From: AWTP1-13 sp963775835
GTDB taxonomy: Bacteria; Pseudomonadota; Alphaproteobacteria; Rhizobiales; Hyphomicrobiaceae
Length of the DNA: 64,000 nt
Direction: 5' to 3'
NCBI GenBank assembly: GCA_963775835.1
Contig: CAVZKV010000003.1
Coordinates: 53,154 to 117,153, forward strand
In this document: positions 1 to 8,775 of the stretch, piece after piece
Numbering within the stretch: the first letter of the stretch is position 1
Layout of the letters: each line of letters begins with the position of its first letter
Program-made: the position numbers and the translations under genes
The notes under the pieces: model-generated
What the model saw: only the letters and a program-made list of their open reading frames with translations
Databases searched by the model: none
What the model was told of the DNA's origin: nothing

Positions 1-2
1 TC

Positions 3-1031
3 GCCTCGATCGTCAAACAGCACGGCCTGAAGCCGGTCGACGCCGCCGGCGTGGCGCGGCTGATGGATGAAGGCTCGCGGCTTGCCGATGACCGTGAGAA
101 GCTGTCGATCGAGATCGGACGCATCGCCGACATCGTGCGCGAGGCGGACTATTGGTCGGATCAGGCCAAGCGCAAAGTGACGACCAAGCAGGACATGACG
201 CGGGCCATCGACGAGCAAACTCAGCGCGCGGATCGATTGCGCGATCGGTCCCAGGAGGTCATCAGTCGCGGCGTGGTGCTGGTGGACACCGACGGTGCCC
301 AAGTCGGGCAGGTTAATGGTCTGTCGGTGCTGCAGCTGGGCTCCTTTTCCTTCGGCCGGCCAAGTCGCATCACGGCGCGCACTCGCCTCGGTTCCGGCCG
401 GGTCACGGACATCGAGCGCGAGGCCAAGCTGGGCGGGCCTCTGCACACCAAAGGCGTCATGATTTTGTGGGGGTTCCTCGCCGGCCGTTACGCGCTCGAT
501 ACGCCGCTCGCCTTGGCGGCGAGCTTGGTGTTTGAGCAATCCTACGGCGGGGTCGATGGTGACAGTGCCTCTTCGGCCGAGCTTTATGCGCTGTTGTCGG
601 CCCTCTCGGAAGTGCCAATCCGGCAAGCGCTGGCGGTTACCGGTTCGATCAACCAATGGGGAGAGGTGCAGGCGATCGGCGGGGTCAACGAGAAGATCGA
701 GGGCTTTTTCGACGTTTGCCGGGCGCGTGGCCTCACCGAGCAACACGGGGTGCTCATTCCGCGCGCCAACGTGCAGCACCTGATGTTGCGCGAGGACGTG
801 GTGGAGGCGGTTCGGCACGGGCAATTCTCGGTCTATCCGGTGGCCAGCATCGACGAGGGCATCGAGATCCTGACCGGCGTCAAATCCGGCGAGCGCGATG
901 CCGAGGGCCGCTTTCCCGCGGGTACCATCAATCGGCTGGTCGAGGACAAACTGCGGTCCTTCGCGGAGCGCGGCCGCAGCTTTTCCAAGGGTGGTGTAGG
1001 CACCACGGAGGACGGGAAGGCCGCCCCATGA
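3..1031 (+). CDS. Lon-like ATP-dependent protease, C-terminal part (5' end outside window)
   Basis: The reading frame is open from base 3, so the gene begins before the window; about 342 residues are visible. The C-terminal two thirds match the Lon (S16) proteolytic domain: the catalytic serine lies in DGDSASSAE (Ser codon 564-566) and the catalytic lysine in GGVNEKIEGF (Lys codon 693-695). The part before it looks like the end of an AAA+ module with a sensor/lid helix. This resembles the LonB/LonC-like proteases that pair an internal ATPase with an S16 domain and degrade misfolded cytoplasmic proteins. The stop codon overlaps the next start (ATGA), so the following gene is translationally coupled. 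The subfamily cannot be fixed without the N-terminus. Confidence 0.9.
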   Translation, partial: ASIVKQHGLKPVDAAGVARLMDEGSRLADDREKLSIEIGRIADIVREADYWSDQAKRKVTTKQDMTRAIDEQTQRADRLRDRSQEVISRGVVLVDTDGAQVGQVNGLSVLQLGSFSFGRPSRITARTRLGSGRVTDIEREAKLGGPLHTKGVMILWGFLAGRYALDTPLALAASLVFEQSYGGVDGDSASSAELYALLSALSEVPIRQALAVTGSINQWGEVQAIGGVNEKIEGFFDVCRARGLTEQHGVLIPRANVQHLMLREDVVEAVRHGQFSVYPVASIDEGIEILTGVKSGERDAEGRFPAGTINRLVEDKLRSFAERGRSFSKGGVGTTEDGKAAP

Positions 1032-1891
1032 TCGCGCATGTGGCCTCGAGCGGCGAGGACAGCGGCCGGGTCGTCCTCCAACTCGGCACCCGTACGCCAA
1101 GCGCCGTCGCCTTGAGTGCCGCGATCAGAATTGCGCAAGCCTTCCAGTCGGAAATCGAAAGCCTTTTCGTCGAGAACCAACAGCTGCTTGATTGCACGTC
1201 CTTTAGCTTCGTACGCGAGGTGTCACTCACCGGGCGTTGGTCGCGAACCGTTTCCAGAGAGGAAATGGCAGTTGGCTTGCGGCTGGCCGCCAATAACGCG
1301 CGTCGGCAGGTCGAGAAATTGGCACGGCAGGCCGATGTGCCGTTGCGTTCGCGCGTGGTGCGCGACGAACCCTTGCGGGCGATTTCGGTTGCCTGCGCAG
1401 AGACAGGACCATGGAACGTGGTCGTGTTGGCGGAACCGCTATCGCCGAGCGACGGCGGTTTCTTGAAGCAGGTGATGCTCGAGATCGATGGCGCCACGGG
1501 TCTGGGAGTCGTTGGCCCCAAGGCGCAGCGCTGCAGCGGGTCTGCTATTGTTGCCGTGGAGGATACGGAGCGGCTGTCGGGAATGCTGATGACGGCCGAG
1601 CGGATGGCGGCCCTGGACACTGGCGCCGTCGTCCTGCTGCTGCTGGCGACGCAAGAGGACCAGCTGGCTCAGATGGAGGGTCAAGCACGCCTGGTGGTCG
1701 GTGGGCGCGAAGACGTGCGCATCGAACTGGCCGAGATTGATCGAGGCGAGGCCGCCGTCATGGCCGAAACCTTGCGCCGGCTGCGTGGCGGCTTTGTCAT
1801 CGGGCAATACGGTGGCCTGCTGGTGCCCGACGAGGGCGACCTACGCCCGCTGCTGGCGGCGCTCGAGTGCCCGCTCCTTCTGGTTCGGTAG
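1028..1891 (+). CDS. Hypothetical protein coupled to the Lon-like protease
   Basis: A 287-residue protein whose ATG overlaps the stop of the protease gene by four bases (ATGA), which implies co-translation. No signal peptide or membrane segment is visible. The alternation of hydrophobic beta strands and amphipathic helices, with an early stretch reading VVLQLGTRTPSAVALSAAIR and a second half that repeats the pattern, resembles two degenerate universal-stress-protein-like alpha/beta folds, but I cannot see the ATP-binding G-x(2)-G-x(9)-G signature. Coupling suggests a partner or adaptor of the protease; that is inference only. Confidence 0.8.
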   Translation: MIAHVASSGEDSGRVVLQLGTRTPSAVALSAAIRIAQAFQSEIESLFVENQQLLDCTSFSFVREVSLTGRWSRTVSREEMAVGLRLAANNARRQVEKLARQADVPLRSRVVRDEPLRAISVACAETGPWNVVVLAEPLSPSDGGFLKQVMLEIDGATGLGVVGPKAQRCSGSAIVAVEDTERLSGMLMTAERMAALDTGAVVLLLLATQEDQLAQMEGQARLVVGGREDVRIELAEIDRGEAAVMAETLRRLRGGFVIGQYGGLLVPDEGDLRPLLAALECPLLLVR

Positions 1892-2273
1892 TCGTGCGGC
1901 ACGCGCGCCCAAATTGAACGCGTCGACGCGCATGCTCCCCGCTTCTCCCCGCGCGCCCGAGCGCAAAGTTGTCCCTCACCCAGCCAGCTGCGTGGCGCCG
2001 CCCTGGGGCGCTGCCAAGCCGGAGCTCAGCCGTCAAAGTTCGGCGCTACGTGTGGGCGGGGCGGGCCGATAGGCCCACCTTTGCCGCGAAAGGGCCAGGC
2101 GAGCGCTCTGCTAACCACGACGTGCGATTGTTCTCGGTGCCGACGCGGCGGCGCTATCACTCGTTTAGGGCCAACCGGTGCCGAAGGGTTGGCTCCCGAC
2201 GCAGGATCGCTTTAAGCTTTGTTTGCTATTGGCAGCGCAATGGCAGCTCCACGTCGCCAAGGAAACGTTTGAC
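1892..2273 (+). other. Intergenic region, no gene recognised
   Basis: I see no open frame with family-like composition here. The AAGGAA ribosome-binding site of the next gene lies at its right end (about 2259-2264). Confidence 0.5.
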
Positions 2274-3413
2274 GTGCCCAAGTATCGCAATCTAGGGGTC
2301 GGCGAACCCGCGCCGTGGTTTGAAGCGAGGGCGAACACGCGTGATGTGTTTGCCCTCGACAGTATTGACGGGCGCTATATCGTCCTGTGTTTCTTCGGCT
2401 CGGCCGACCCCAAGGGCAAAGCGGCTCTCGACGTCGCGCTCGTGCATGCGGATCTGTTTGATGACGAGCGCGCTACGTTCTTCGGGGTCAGCATCGATCC
2501 TGCCGACGAAGCCAAGAGGCGGGTCGTCGGTCGCATTCCCGGTTACCGCTTTTTTTGGGATTTCGACGGCGCCATCAGTAGGCGCTATGGTGCCATCCCA
2601 CATGATGCCGACGCCGCCAAGGGCAACGTCCCCCTGCGCCGCATTTGGGTCGTTCTCGATCCCACTTTGCGCACCTTGAAAGTGACGCCGTTTAGACCGG
2701 ACGGCGGCGAAGCCTTTGAGCTCATCCATTACCTGAAGTCGTTGCCGCCACCGAGGCGCTTCGCCGGTTTTGAAGTGCAAGCGCCCGTTCTGGTCCTGCC
2801 AAACGTGTTCGAGCCGGCATTCTGCGCGAAGCTGATCGCCCAGTATGAGACGAGCGGCGGGCAAGAAACAGGCTTCATGCGCGATGTCGGTGGGAAAACC
2901 GTGCAATTGCATGAGTACGGGCATAAGCGGCGGCGGGATCACATTATTGAGGACAGTGAGGTCATCCGGCAGGTGTTGCGGCGCTTCAACCGGACCGTCA
3001 TCCCGGAACTCCTCAAGGTCTATCAATACAAGGCCTCGCAAATGGAGCGGTTTCTCGTGGGCTGCTATCGGGCGGAGGACAGCGGCCACTTTGCTCCTCA
3101 TCGCGACAATACCACCAAGGGCACTGCGCACAGGCGCTTTGCGGCTTCCGTGAACTTGAATGCCGACTTCGACGGCGGTGAGGTCAGCTTTCCCGAGTAC
3201 GGGCCACGCGGCTTCAAGCCGGCACCGGGCGGGGCCGTTGTGTTCTCTTGCTCGCTTCTGCATTCGGTTTCGAAGGTGACGCGGGGTGCCCGCTATGCCT
3301 TCCTACCGTTTATCTATGATGAAGAGGCGGCCAAGATCCGTGCAGCCAACCATGCGTTTCTTGCTCAGGATCAGGGGGGACAGGCCCTTTTGCAGCCGCC
3401 TTCCCGCGGCTGA
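2274..3413 (+). CDS. Redoxin-like domain fused to 2OG-Fe(II) oxygenase
   Basis: A 379-residue fusion. I chose the GTG at 2274 because AAGGAA sits 10 bases upstream and the conserved part begins at PKYRNLGVGEPAPWF; the frame stays open upstream to 2178. Residues 1-160 have an AhpC/TSA thioredoxin fold, but the position of the peroxidatic cysteine reads FFGSADPKGKAAL, so the peroxidase active site appears lost. Residues 170-350 form a prolyl-4-hydroxylase-like 2OG-Fe(II) oxygenase with the iron facial triad: HRD (His276, Asp278) and His330 in LLHSV, followed by RGAR, whose arginine should bind 2-oxoglutarate. The likely activity is hydroxylation of an unknown substrate. It appears monocistronic. 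Confidence 0.85.
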   Translation: MPKYRNLGVGEPAPWFEARANTRDVFALDSIDGRYIVLCFFGSADPKGKAALDVALVHADLFDDERATFFGVSIDPADEAKRRVVGRIPGYRFFWDFDGAISRRYGAIPHDADAAKGNVPLRRIWVVLDPTLRTLKVTPFRPDGGEAFELIHYLKSLPPPRRFAGFEVQAPVLVLPNVFEPAFCAKLIAQYETSGGQETGFMRDVGGKTVQLHEYGHKRRRDHIIEDSEVIRQVLRRFNRTVIPELLKVYQYKASQMERFLVGCYRAEDSGHFAPHRDNTTKGTAHRRFAASVNLNADFDGGEVSFPEYGPRGFKPAPGGAVVFSCSLLHSVSKVTRGARYAFLPFIYDEEAAKIRAANHAFLAQDQGGQALLQPPSRG

Positions 3414-3581
3414 GCCTGATGCAGCCCCGGCCTTGTCCGCCCCGCTTTTTGCGATAGCTCGCTGGCCCGATCGAGCGCGCGTTCTTCCCCTTTCTCCGCG
3501 CGAGGCTTGCGGGGTTTTCCCGAGCGCGTGACGGGCGTAATGCGCAGCTGCCACGACTTCTTCGCATTGTTTGCCTAGTCA

Positions 3582-4019
3582 ATGGCGATGATCTACATCG
3601 CCATTCTCACCGATCGGGCGCCGGCAGAGGTTTCCTCGATCTGCGAGCAGATCGGCGAACGCATCACGCGCTTCGTGGACGACTATCCGGATCGGGAGAA
3701 CACGTTTGTGGAACCTTGGCCGGAAGCGCCGGCAATCTATGTTCGACAAGCACGCCGGGACGGGAGTGTGACGCCTGAGATTGAAAGCCGTCTCGAGCGC
3801 TGTAAGACCGTGCTTTATTTCGAAGGGCCCGGCAATCCCCAAGAGTGCGCCGACCAAGTCTCGGTCTTGAAGTTGTACCTTAAAGCCCTCGATGGCTCGG
3901 TCGTCGACTGGGGCGGTATCGACTACGGCTGGCCGCTGGTGCAGCTCGGCGAAGACGCCTTGCGTTGCTTGAGCGAACTCCCCGATGAGCCACGGCTTGC
4001 ATCAGAGGCGCTGGAATAG
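3582..4019 (+). CDS. Hypothetical protein, 145 aa
   Basis: An acidic cytoplasmic protein without signal peptide, membrane segment or motif that I recognise. Composition and codon use look like real coding sequence (few rare residues, strong third-position GC), and the reverse strand has no better candidate. The ATG at 3582 is followed in frame by a second ATG at 3588; no strong ribosome-binding site separates the two. The gene is flanked by non-coding sequence on both sides. Confidence 0.6.
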   Translation: MAMIYIAILTDRAPAEVSSICEQIGERITRFVDDYPDRENTFVEPWPEAPAIYVRQARRDGSVTPEIESRLERCKTVLYFEGPGNPQECADQVSVLKLYLKALDGSVVDWGGIDYGWPLVQLGEDALRCLSELPDEPRLASEALE

Positions 4020-4415
4020 CCCAACGCCCCGCGGGCTCGGCTGCCCCGGGGTGCGCAGGGCACGGCGTTTGGTTCGCTGCAAGCGCCGGGCGATCGTGTG
4101 GATCTCAGCTTTTCCGGTGATCCAAGCCGGCGGCACCGCTCCCATCTGAGCCGTGCGGTAAAATCGCGGCAACGTCGACATGGAGGTTTTCAACTTTTTT
4201 GCATCCTGCTTACGCTGGCAACCGTCACGCTGCGCGGCGGCAGCGGCCGTCCCAGCCTGCGCGTCATCGAGCCCAACCCCGACAATGCCCCGCGCCGGGT
4301 GGAACAAAAGTTCACGCTTGCCACAGGATACGCCAAGGTGCCGCCGGAACCATTCGTTCGCGCGCAAAGATTGCTTCGCACGACGCGCTCGAAGTGCGTT
4401 TGAGGGAAGCCTACC
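4020..4415 (+). other. Weakly supported region ending at a terminator
   Basis: A short plus-strand frame (4098-4403) ends 12 bases before a strong terminator and carries GGAGG at about 4180, so a small transcript may end here. Its translation is arginine-rich and resembles no family I know, so I do not call a gene. Confidence 0.3.
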
Positions 4416-4450
4416 GGGGCCGGCGAGCGCATTGCCGGCCCCCTTGTTTT
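4416..4450 (+). terminator. Rho-independent terminator
   Basis: A perfect 9-bp stem GGGGCCGGC (4416-4424) pairs with GCCGGCCCC (4434-4442) around a 9-base loop and is followed by CTTGTTTT. On the plus strand this is a textbook intrinsic terminator. It would end any transcript coming from the left, for instance from the 145-aa gene at 3582. Confidence 0.75.
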
Positions 4451-4718
4451 GCGCCGAGCAGGTTCGACAGCTTGGAGGCGTGGCGCCTCTGGCCAGACGG
4501 ATGGCGTTGAAGGCTTAGCGAAACGCAAGGGCGACGCTGCCAGGCGGGGTCCGAAGGGAGCGTGGAGCAAAGCCGGGACCCGATGGACAAGAGCCGGATG
4601 ATGTCTTCGCGGATGAACTGTGCGGGGAGCTTTGTCATGCTGGTAGCGTGCGAGGCGGTGCACGCCGCAAACTCGGGCGGCATATGGTGCGGCCGTTGGC
4701 AACAAGCCCGCGCCCAGG
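4451..4718. other. Spacer between terminator and hydrogenase relic
   Basis: No gene recognised. It separates the plus-strand terminator from the 3' end of the minus-strand hydrogenase small-subunit relic. Confidence 0.5.
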
Positions 4719-5263
4719 CTACGACGGCCTAAGTTTGCCGCCTGCCCCGACACCGCGCCGATCGAGGAGCGCGATCAGGCCCCTGAGCAGGGCCAGTGGG
4801 GTCGGTGGACACCCGGGGATGGTGAGATTTACGGGTATGACGGAGGAAACCGCGCCGACGCAGGCATAACTGCCGGCGAAAACCCCACAATCGGCGGCGC
4901 AGTCTCCTGCCGCCACCACCCACTTCGGATCCGGTGTCGCCGCATAAGTGCGCTCCAGCGCCTCGCGCATGTTCTTGGCTACCGGTCCCGTGACGAGCAA
5001 GACGTCGGCATGGCGCGGGAGGCAACAAAACGCAGCCCAAAACGCTCGATGTCGTAAAAGGCATTGTTGAGCGCGTGAATTTCCAGTTCGCAGCCATTGC
5101 ACGAGCCGGCGTCCACCTCTCGGATGGCGAGACTGCGGCCCAGACGCCGGCGCGCGGCCGCGCCCAAGCCCTGGGCCAAGGCGGCAAGGTCGGCGTCGTC
5201 GGGCGACGGCGCCGGCTCGGTGAGCGGAAACTGGATGAGACTTTCGAGCAGCAGCTTGCGCAT
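4719..5263 (-). pseudogene. hyfI: Hydrogenase-4/formate-hydrogenlyase small subunit (NuoB-like), frameshifted
   Basis: The ATG at 5263 opens a NuoB/HycG/HyfI-type protein of about 181 residues. It has the Fe-S cluster motif AGSCNGCELEIHALNN in its first half, then VLLVTGPVAKNM and the distal cluster region with GDCAADCG, YACVGAV and IPGCPPTPLALL. The two halves are in different frames. The shift lies near 5015-5028, where the C run in CTCCCGC appears one base short; adding a base joins the halves as SPRHADVLLV. The protein would sit in the peripheral arm of a membrane-bound hydrogenase next to the large subunit. Only the last two genes of such an operon survive here, so I treat it as a relic. 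Confidence 0.75.
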
Positions 5264-5271
5264 GGTCCGTC

Positions 5272-5562
5272 CTAGAGGTCGTGACCGGAATAGGAGCAGT
5301 TGAACGATTTGTTGCAGAGCGGGAAGTCGGCGACGATGTTGCCGGCGATGGCGGCCTCGAGCAGCGGCCACTGAAACCACGACGGGTCGCGCAAATGGCA
5401 GCGCGCGAGCCTGCCATCGGCGGCGAGGCGGACCAGGCGAGCATGTCGCCCCGGAAGCCTTCAACCAGCGCCAGGCCCTCGCCGCCGTCGTTGGCATCAA
5501 TTGCCGGCCGGGTGGTGGCAGCGCGACTTCGGGCTGATCCTCAAGAATCTGCTCGATCAGGG
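5272..5562 (-). pseudogene. hyfG: Hydrogenase large subunit (NuoCD/HyfG-like), C-terminal relic
   Basis: Upstream of the small-subunit gene the minus strand reads EGLALVEGFRGDMLAW, then RLAADGRLARCHLRDPSWFQ, and ends in CNKSFNCSYSGHDL, the typical C-terminus of HycE/HyfG-type large subunits. The stop (5272-5274) lies eight bases before the hyfI start, the usual operon spacing. The frame changes near 5425, where TGGGTCC seems reduced to TGGTCC, and again near 5490. Upstream the homology continues as LIEQILEDQPEVALP to about 5562 and then stops abruptly at sequence belonging to an ABC permease. The N-terminal three quarters are missing. Confidence 0.7.
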
Positions 5563-5566
5563 ATAG

Positions 5567-6688
5567 GGCTACCTGGGATGGCTGTGCGTCACCTACCTCC
5601 GCATGCCTCTGCCGCCGACGCTGCTCGTCGTCGTGGTTGGCTGTGGTTTGCTCGGCATCATGATCGAACGTCTTGCGCTGCGCCCGCTGCAGAGCTCTCC
5701 GAGGATTGCACCGCTGCTGTCGACGATCGGGGTCGGGCTGGTCCTTGACCAGGTGGCGCAGCTCTTATTTACGCCCGACCCCCGCGGCTTAGCCAGCCAA
5801 GTCCCGAGCTGGCGTCTCCAGATCGGCGGCGGCACCATCGGCGCCCTCGACCTGCTGATCGCTGCCATAGGGTTGCTCAGCGCGTTGCTGCTGTATGTGT
5901 TCTTGCGCTTCACCAAGCTGGGATGGGCCGTCCGGGCCACGGCATTGGACCGCGATGCCGCCCAGCAATGCGGGGTCGACGTCGATCGCGTCAATAGCGC
6001 GGGCTTCGCCATCGCCGCTGCCCTCGGCGGCATCAGCGGCTTTCTCGTTGGCATGTACTACAACAGCATCGATCCGAATATGGGCTATCAGGCCGGGTTG
6101 AAAGGCATCGTTGCGCAAATGATCGGCGGCATGGGCAACGTTCCCGGCGCGATTGCGGGAAGCCTGCTGCTGGGGCTGATCGAGAGCTATGGCATCGCCA
6201 TTCTCGGCACCAGCTATCGAAATTTGTTTGCCTTTGTGGTGATGATTTTGATCCTGGTCCTCAAACCCAACGGCATCTTCAGCCGCGGACGACGCCTGCC
6301 CCCTGAGCCGCTCACCGGCACATTTATCGCACCGAGCGCGCCGATTTGCCTACCCGCCGCGGCCTTGATCGCTGCGGTTCTAATCGCGCTGGCATTGCCG
6401 TTGGTCGTTCGCAACGGCTACATCCTGCAGACGCTCGGTATTGGCTGGCTCTACGCCATCTTGGCCATCAGCCTGACGCTGGTGGCAGGCACGGCGGGGC
6501 AAATCTCGTTGGGGCACGCGGGCCTGCTTGCCATCGGAGCCTATGCCTCGGCTCTATTGGCGATCGACCTCAAAATACCGGTGGCCGCGGCCATCATCTG
6601 CGCCGGCGTCATGACCGCCGTGCTCGGCACACTGATCATCTTGCCCTCGTTCAGGCTGCGCGGCCACTACGTAACAATTCCACGATGA
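5567..6688 (+). pseudogene. Fused LivH-LivM branched-chain amino acid ABC permease, truncated at both ends
   Basis: The plus strand enters LivH abruptly at GYLGWLCVTYLRMPLPP (about 5567), preceded by a stop, so the first 60-80 residues are gone. It continues through the LivH transmembrane segments (GLVLDQVAQLLFTPDP, IGGMGNVPGAIAG) to VLKPNGIFSRGR and runs without a stop into LivM (GIGWLYAILAISLTLV, GQISLGHAGLLAIGAYA). LivM breaks off at LRGHYVTI, where homologues continue for over 150 residues. HAA-type permease fusions exist, so the LivHM joint may be natural; both outer ends are deletion breakpoints. As written it cannot make a working transporter. Confidence 0.8.
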
Positions 6689-7294
6689 AGATAATTCTGG
6701 GGCTGATGCAGCCGCGGTCGGGAACGATCGTGTTCGACGGTCAACCGATCAAGGGATTGCGCACGCCCCAAATCATCCGACGCGGCCTTGGTTCCGTCCC
6801 CGAGGCGCGGCGTTTATTCGGCGGCATGACGGTGCGCGAGAACGTGCTGATGGGAGCCTTCACACGGACCGAAAAGCCAGCAATTCTCCAAGACTATGCG
6901 CGTATGATGGAGTTGTTTCCGCGCTTGCGCGAGCGCAGCGAACAACAGGCCGGCACCCTCTCCGGCGGCGAGCAACAGATGGTGGCGATGGCCCGTGCGC
7001 TGATGGGTCGGCCTCGCGTCATCTGCATGGACGAGCCTACGATGGGCCTGTCGCCGCTGCACGTCGACCGCGTCTTGGAGCTGATCCGCAAAGTCAATCA
7101 GGAAGGCGTCACCATTTTCATGGTTGAGCAAAACGCCCACCTGGCTCTGCAAATCGCCGACTACGGTTACGTCCTGCAGACGGGGCGCATCGTGTTGTCT
7201 GGGCCGGCAGGCGAACTCATGCATGATTTAAGGATTTCGGGATGCCTACCTCGGCGGCGCAGGCAGCCAATTCGGGGACAGTGATGCAGGTTGA
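6676..7294 (+). pseudogene. livF: LivF-type ABC transporter ATPase, N-terminus deleted
   Basis: Homology to LivF begins at NSTMKIILGLMQPRSG, inside the Walker A motif, directly at the break in LivM; the rest of LivM, all of LivG and about 35 residues of LivF are missing. The remainder is well kept: signature LSGGEQQMVAMARAL, Walker B VICMDEPTMGLSP and the H-loop region VEQNAHLAL. Near the end GATTTC at 7233-7238 shifts the frame; removing one T gives the usual LivF ending RIRDAYLGG and a stop at 7292-7294, overlapping the next gene by 11 bases. Without Walker A it cannot hydrolyse ATP. Confidence 0.8.
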
Positions 7295-8772
7295 TCCCCC
7301 GCAAGGCCCGAACCCGCAGAACCTGGCCGAACTCGAGGCGCGGCTCGCGCGTGATCTAGAGCTGCTGCTCATTCCTCCCGCCAAAGAGTGGCTCCAGCCA
7401 CCGCGCATCCCGGCTGGCGCCGGCTGCTCGATGTCGCCATCACGGCGCAGGCATGGGGGGATTGGCGACGGCCTTTGCCCTGAAGCGTTTGGGCGTGTGC
7501 AACATACGCCTGTTCGACCGTGCACCTGAAGGTTTCGAAGGTCCCTGGGTTAGCTACGCGCGCATGCAGACGTTGCGGTCGCCCCCGGAATTGGTCGGAC
7601 CGGCCTTGGGGCTCGCCAATCTCACGTTCCGCGCCTGGTTCGAGGCCCAGTTCGGCGCCGCCGCATGGCCGACCGTGCATCGGATCTCGCGCCTGCAGTG
7701 GATGGCCTATTTGCGCTGGTATCGGCGCATGCTTGCCGTGCCGATCGAGAACGAGGTTGAGATTACTGACATTGCCGGGGACACGACCGCGGTCTGCCTC
7801 CAGCTGCGTTCGGCGGTGGGGGAACGAAGAATTGCGGCGCGCCGCGCGGTGCTGGCGAGCGGAAGAGACGGCCTAGGCGGCCCATTTGTACCCGAGCTTT
7901 TTCGTGCCCTCGACCGCGCCCATTGGGCGCATTCCAGCGACGAGATCGACTTTGCCGCGCTGCGCGGCAAGACCGTAGGCGTAGTCGGCGCCGGCGCCTC
8001 AGCGGTCGACAATGCCGGCGAGGCCCTTGAGGCGGGCGCGGCGTGCGTGGCCATGCTAGTCCGTCGTCCCGACGTACCGCGCATCAATCGGGGCATGGGC
8101 ATCGGCAGCCCCGGCATGTGGCATGGCTTCAACCGGCTCACGCTCGCGCAGCGCTGGTCCATCGTCCAGCATATCGCCGATCATGCCATCCCGCCGCCCC
8201 GCGACTCGATGCAGCGTTGCTCCCGGCATGAGAATTTCTCCATCATCGCAGGTTGCACGCCGCTCCGGGTTTGGCTTGACGAGCGCCGCGTCCGACTCGA
8301 GACGAGCCGTGGGCCCCTTGTGTTTGACTACCTGATCCTGTGCACGGGCTTCGCCGTCGCTTGGGACCGCCGCCCGGAGCTCGCCTGCCTTGCCCCGCAC
8401 GTTGTACGCTGGCGCGATCGTTTCCAGCCTGCAGGTGGCGATGACTACGAGCAGGCCGATGATCCATTCCTGGGTGGCGACATGGAGTTTCTAGAGCGCC
8501 AGCCCGGTGTCGCGCCCTGGGTGCAGCGCGTGCACTGCTTTACCTTTCCGGCTTTCATGAGCCACGGGCCGCTCACCGGCGACATCCCGGCGATCAGCGT
8601 AGGCGCCGAGCGCGTCGCCACGGGAATCACCGGCGCGTTGTTTGCGGAAGACTACGACCGAAACTGGGCGCGTCTGCTCGCCTGGGATACACCCGAGCTC
8701 GAGGGGGACGAGTATGTGCTCGATCAGGATGTTGCCAAATTTGCCGCCGACCCGGCGCCCAGTGGAGCCTAA
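7284..8772 (+). CDS. FAD/NAD(P)-binding oxidoreductase (two frameshifts near the N-terminus)
   Basis: The ATG at 7284 overlaps the livF end and starts MQVDPPQGPNPQNLAELEAR. The dinucleotide-binding motif (about residue 60, VAI-x-GAGMGGLATAFAL) is in a third frame: one base seems missing in CGCATCCCGGCTGG (about 7407) and one in GCCATCACGGCG (about 7436). With both restored the protein has 496 residues, with a second Rossmann motif TVGVVGAGASAVDNAG and the FMO/BVMO-like tail motif LILCTGFAV. It should be an FAD- and NAD(P)H-dependent monooxygenase or oxidoreductase. It lies directly before two CMD/AhpD-family genes in the same operon. From 7453 on the frame is uninterrupted. Confidence 0.75.
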
Positions 8773-8775
8773 GAC

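Noticed and set aside
928..1620. Minus-strand frame opposite the Lon-coupled gene
   Set aside because: Antisense shadow overlapping two well-supported plus-strand genes.
2292..3263. Minus-strand frame of about 320 codons within the redoxin-oxygenase gene
   Set aside because: The plus strand has two clear domains with catalytic residues here; the reverse translation has no recognisable fold.
4190..4753. Minus-strand frame of about 187 codons between terminator and hydrogenase relic
   Set aside because: It runs through the terminator hairpin and into the hydrogenase 3' end; the translation is low in hydrophobic core residues and rich in Arg/Pro/Ala.
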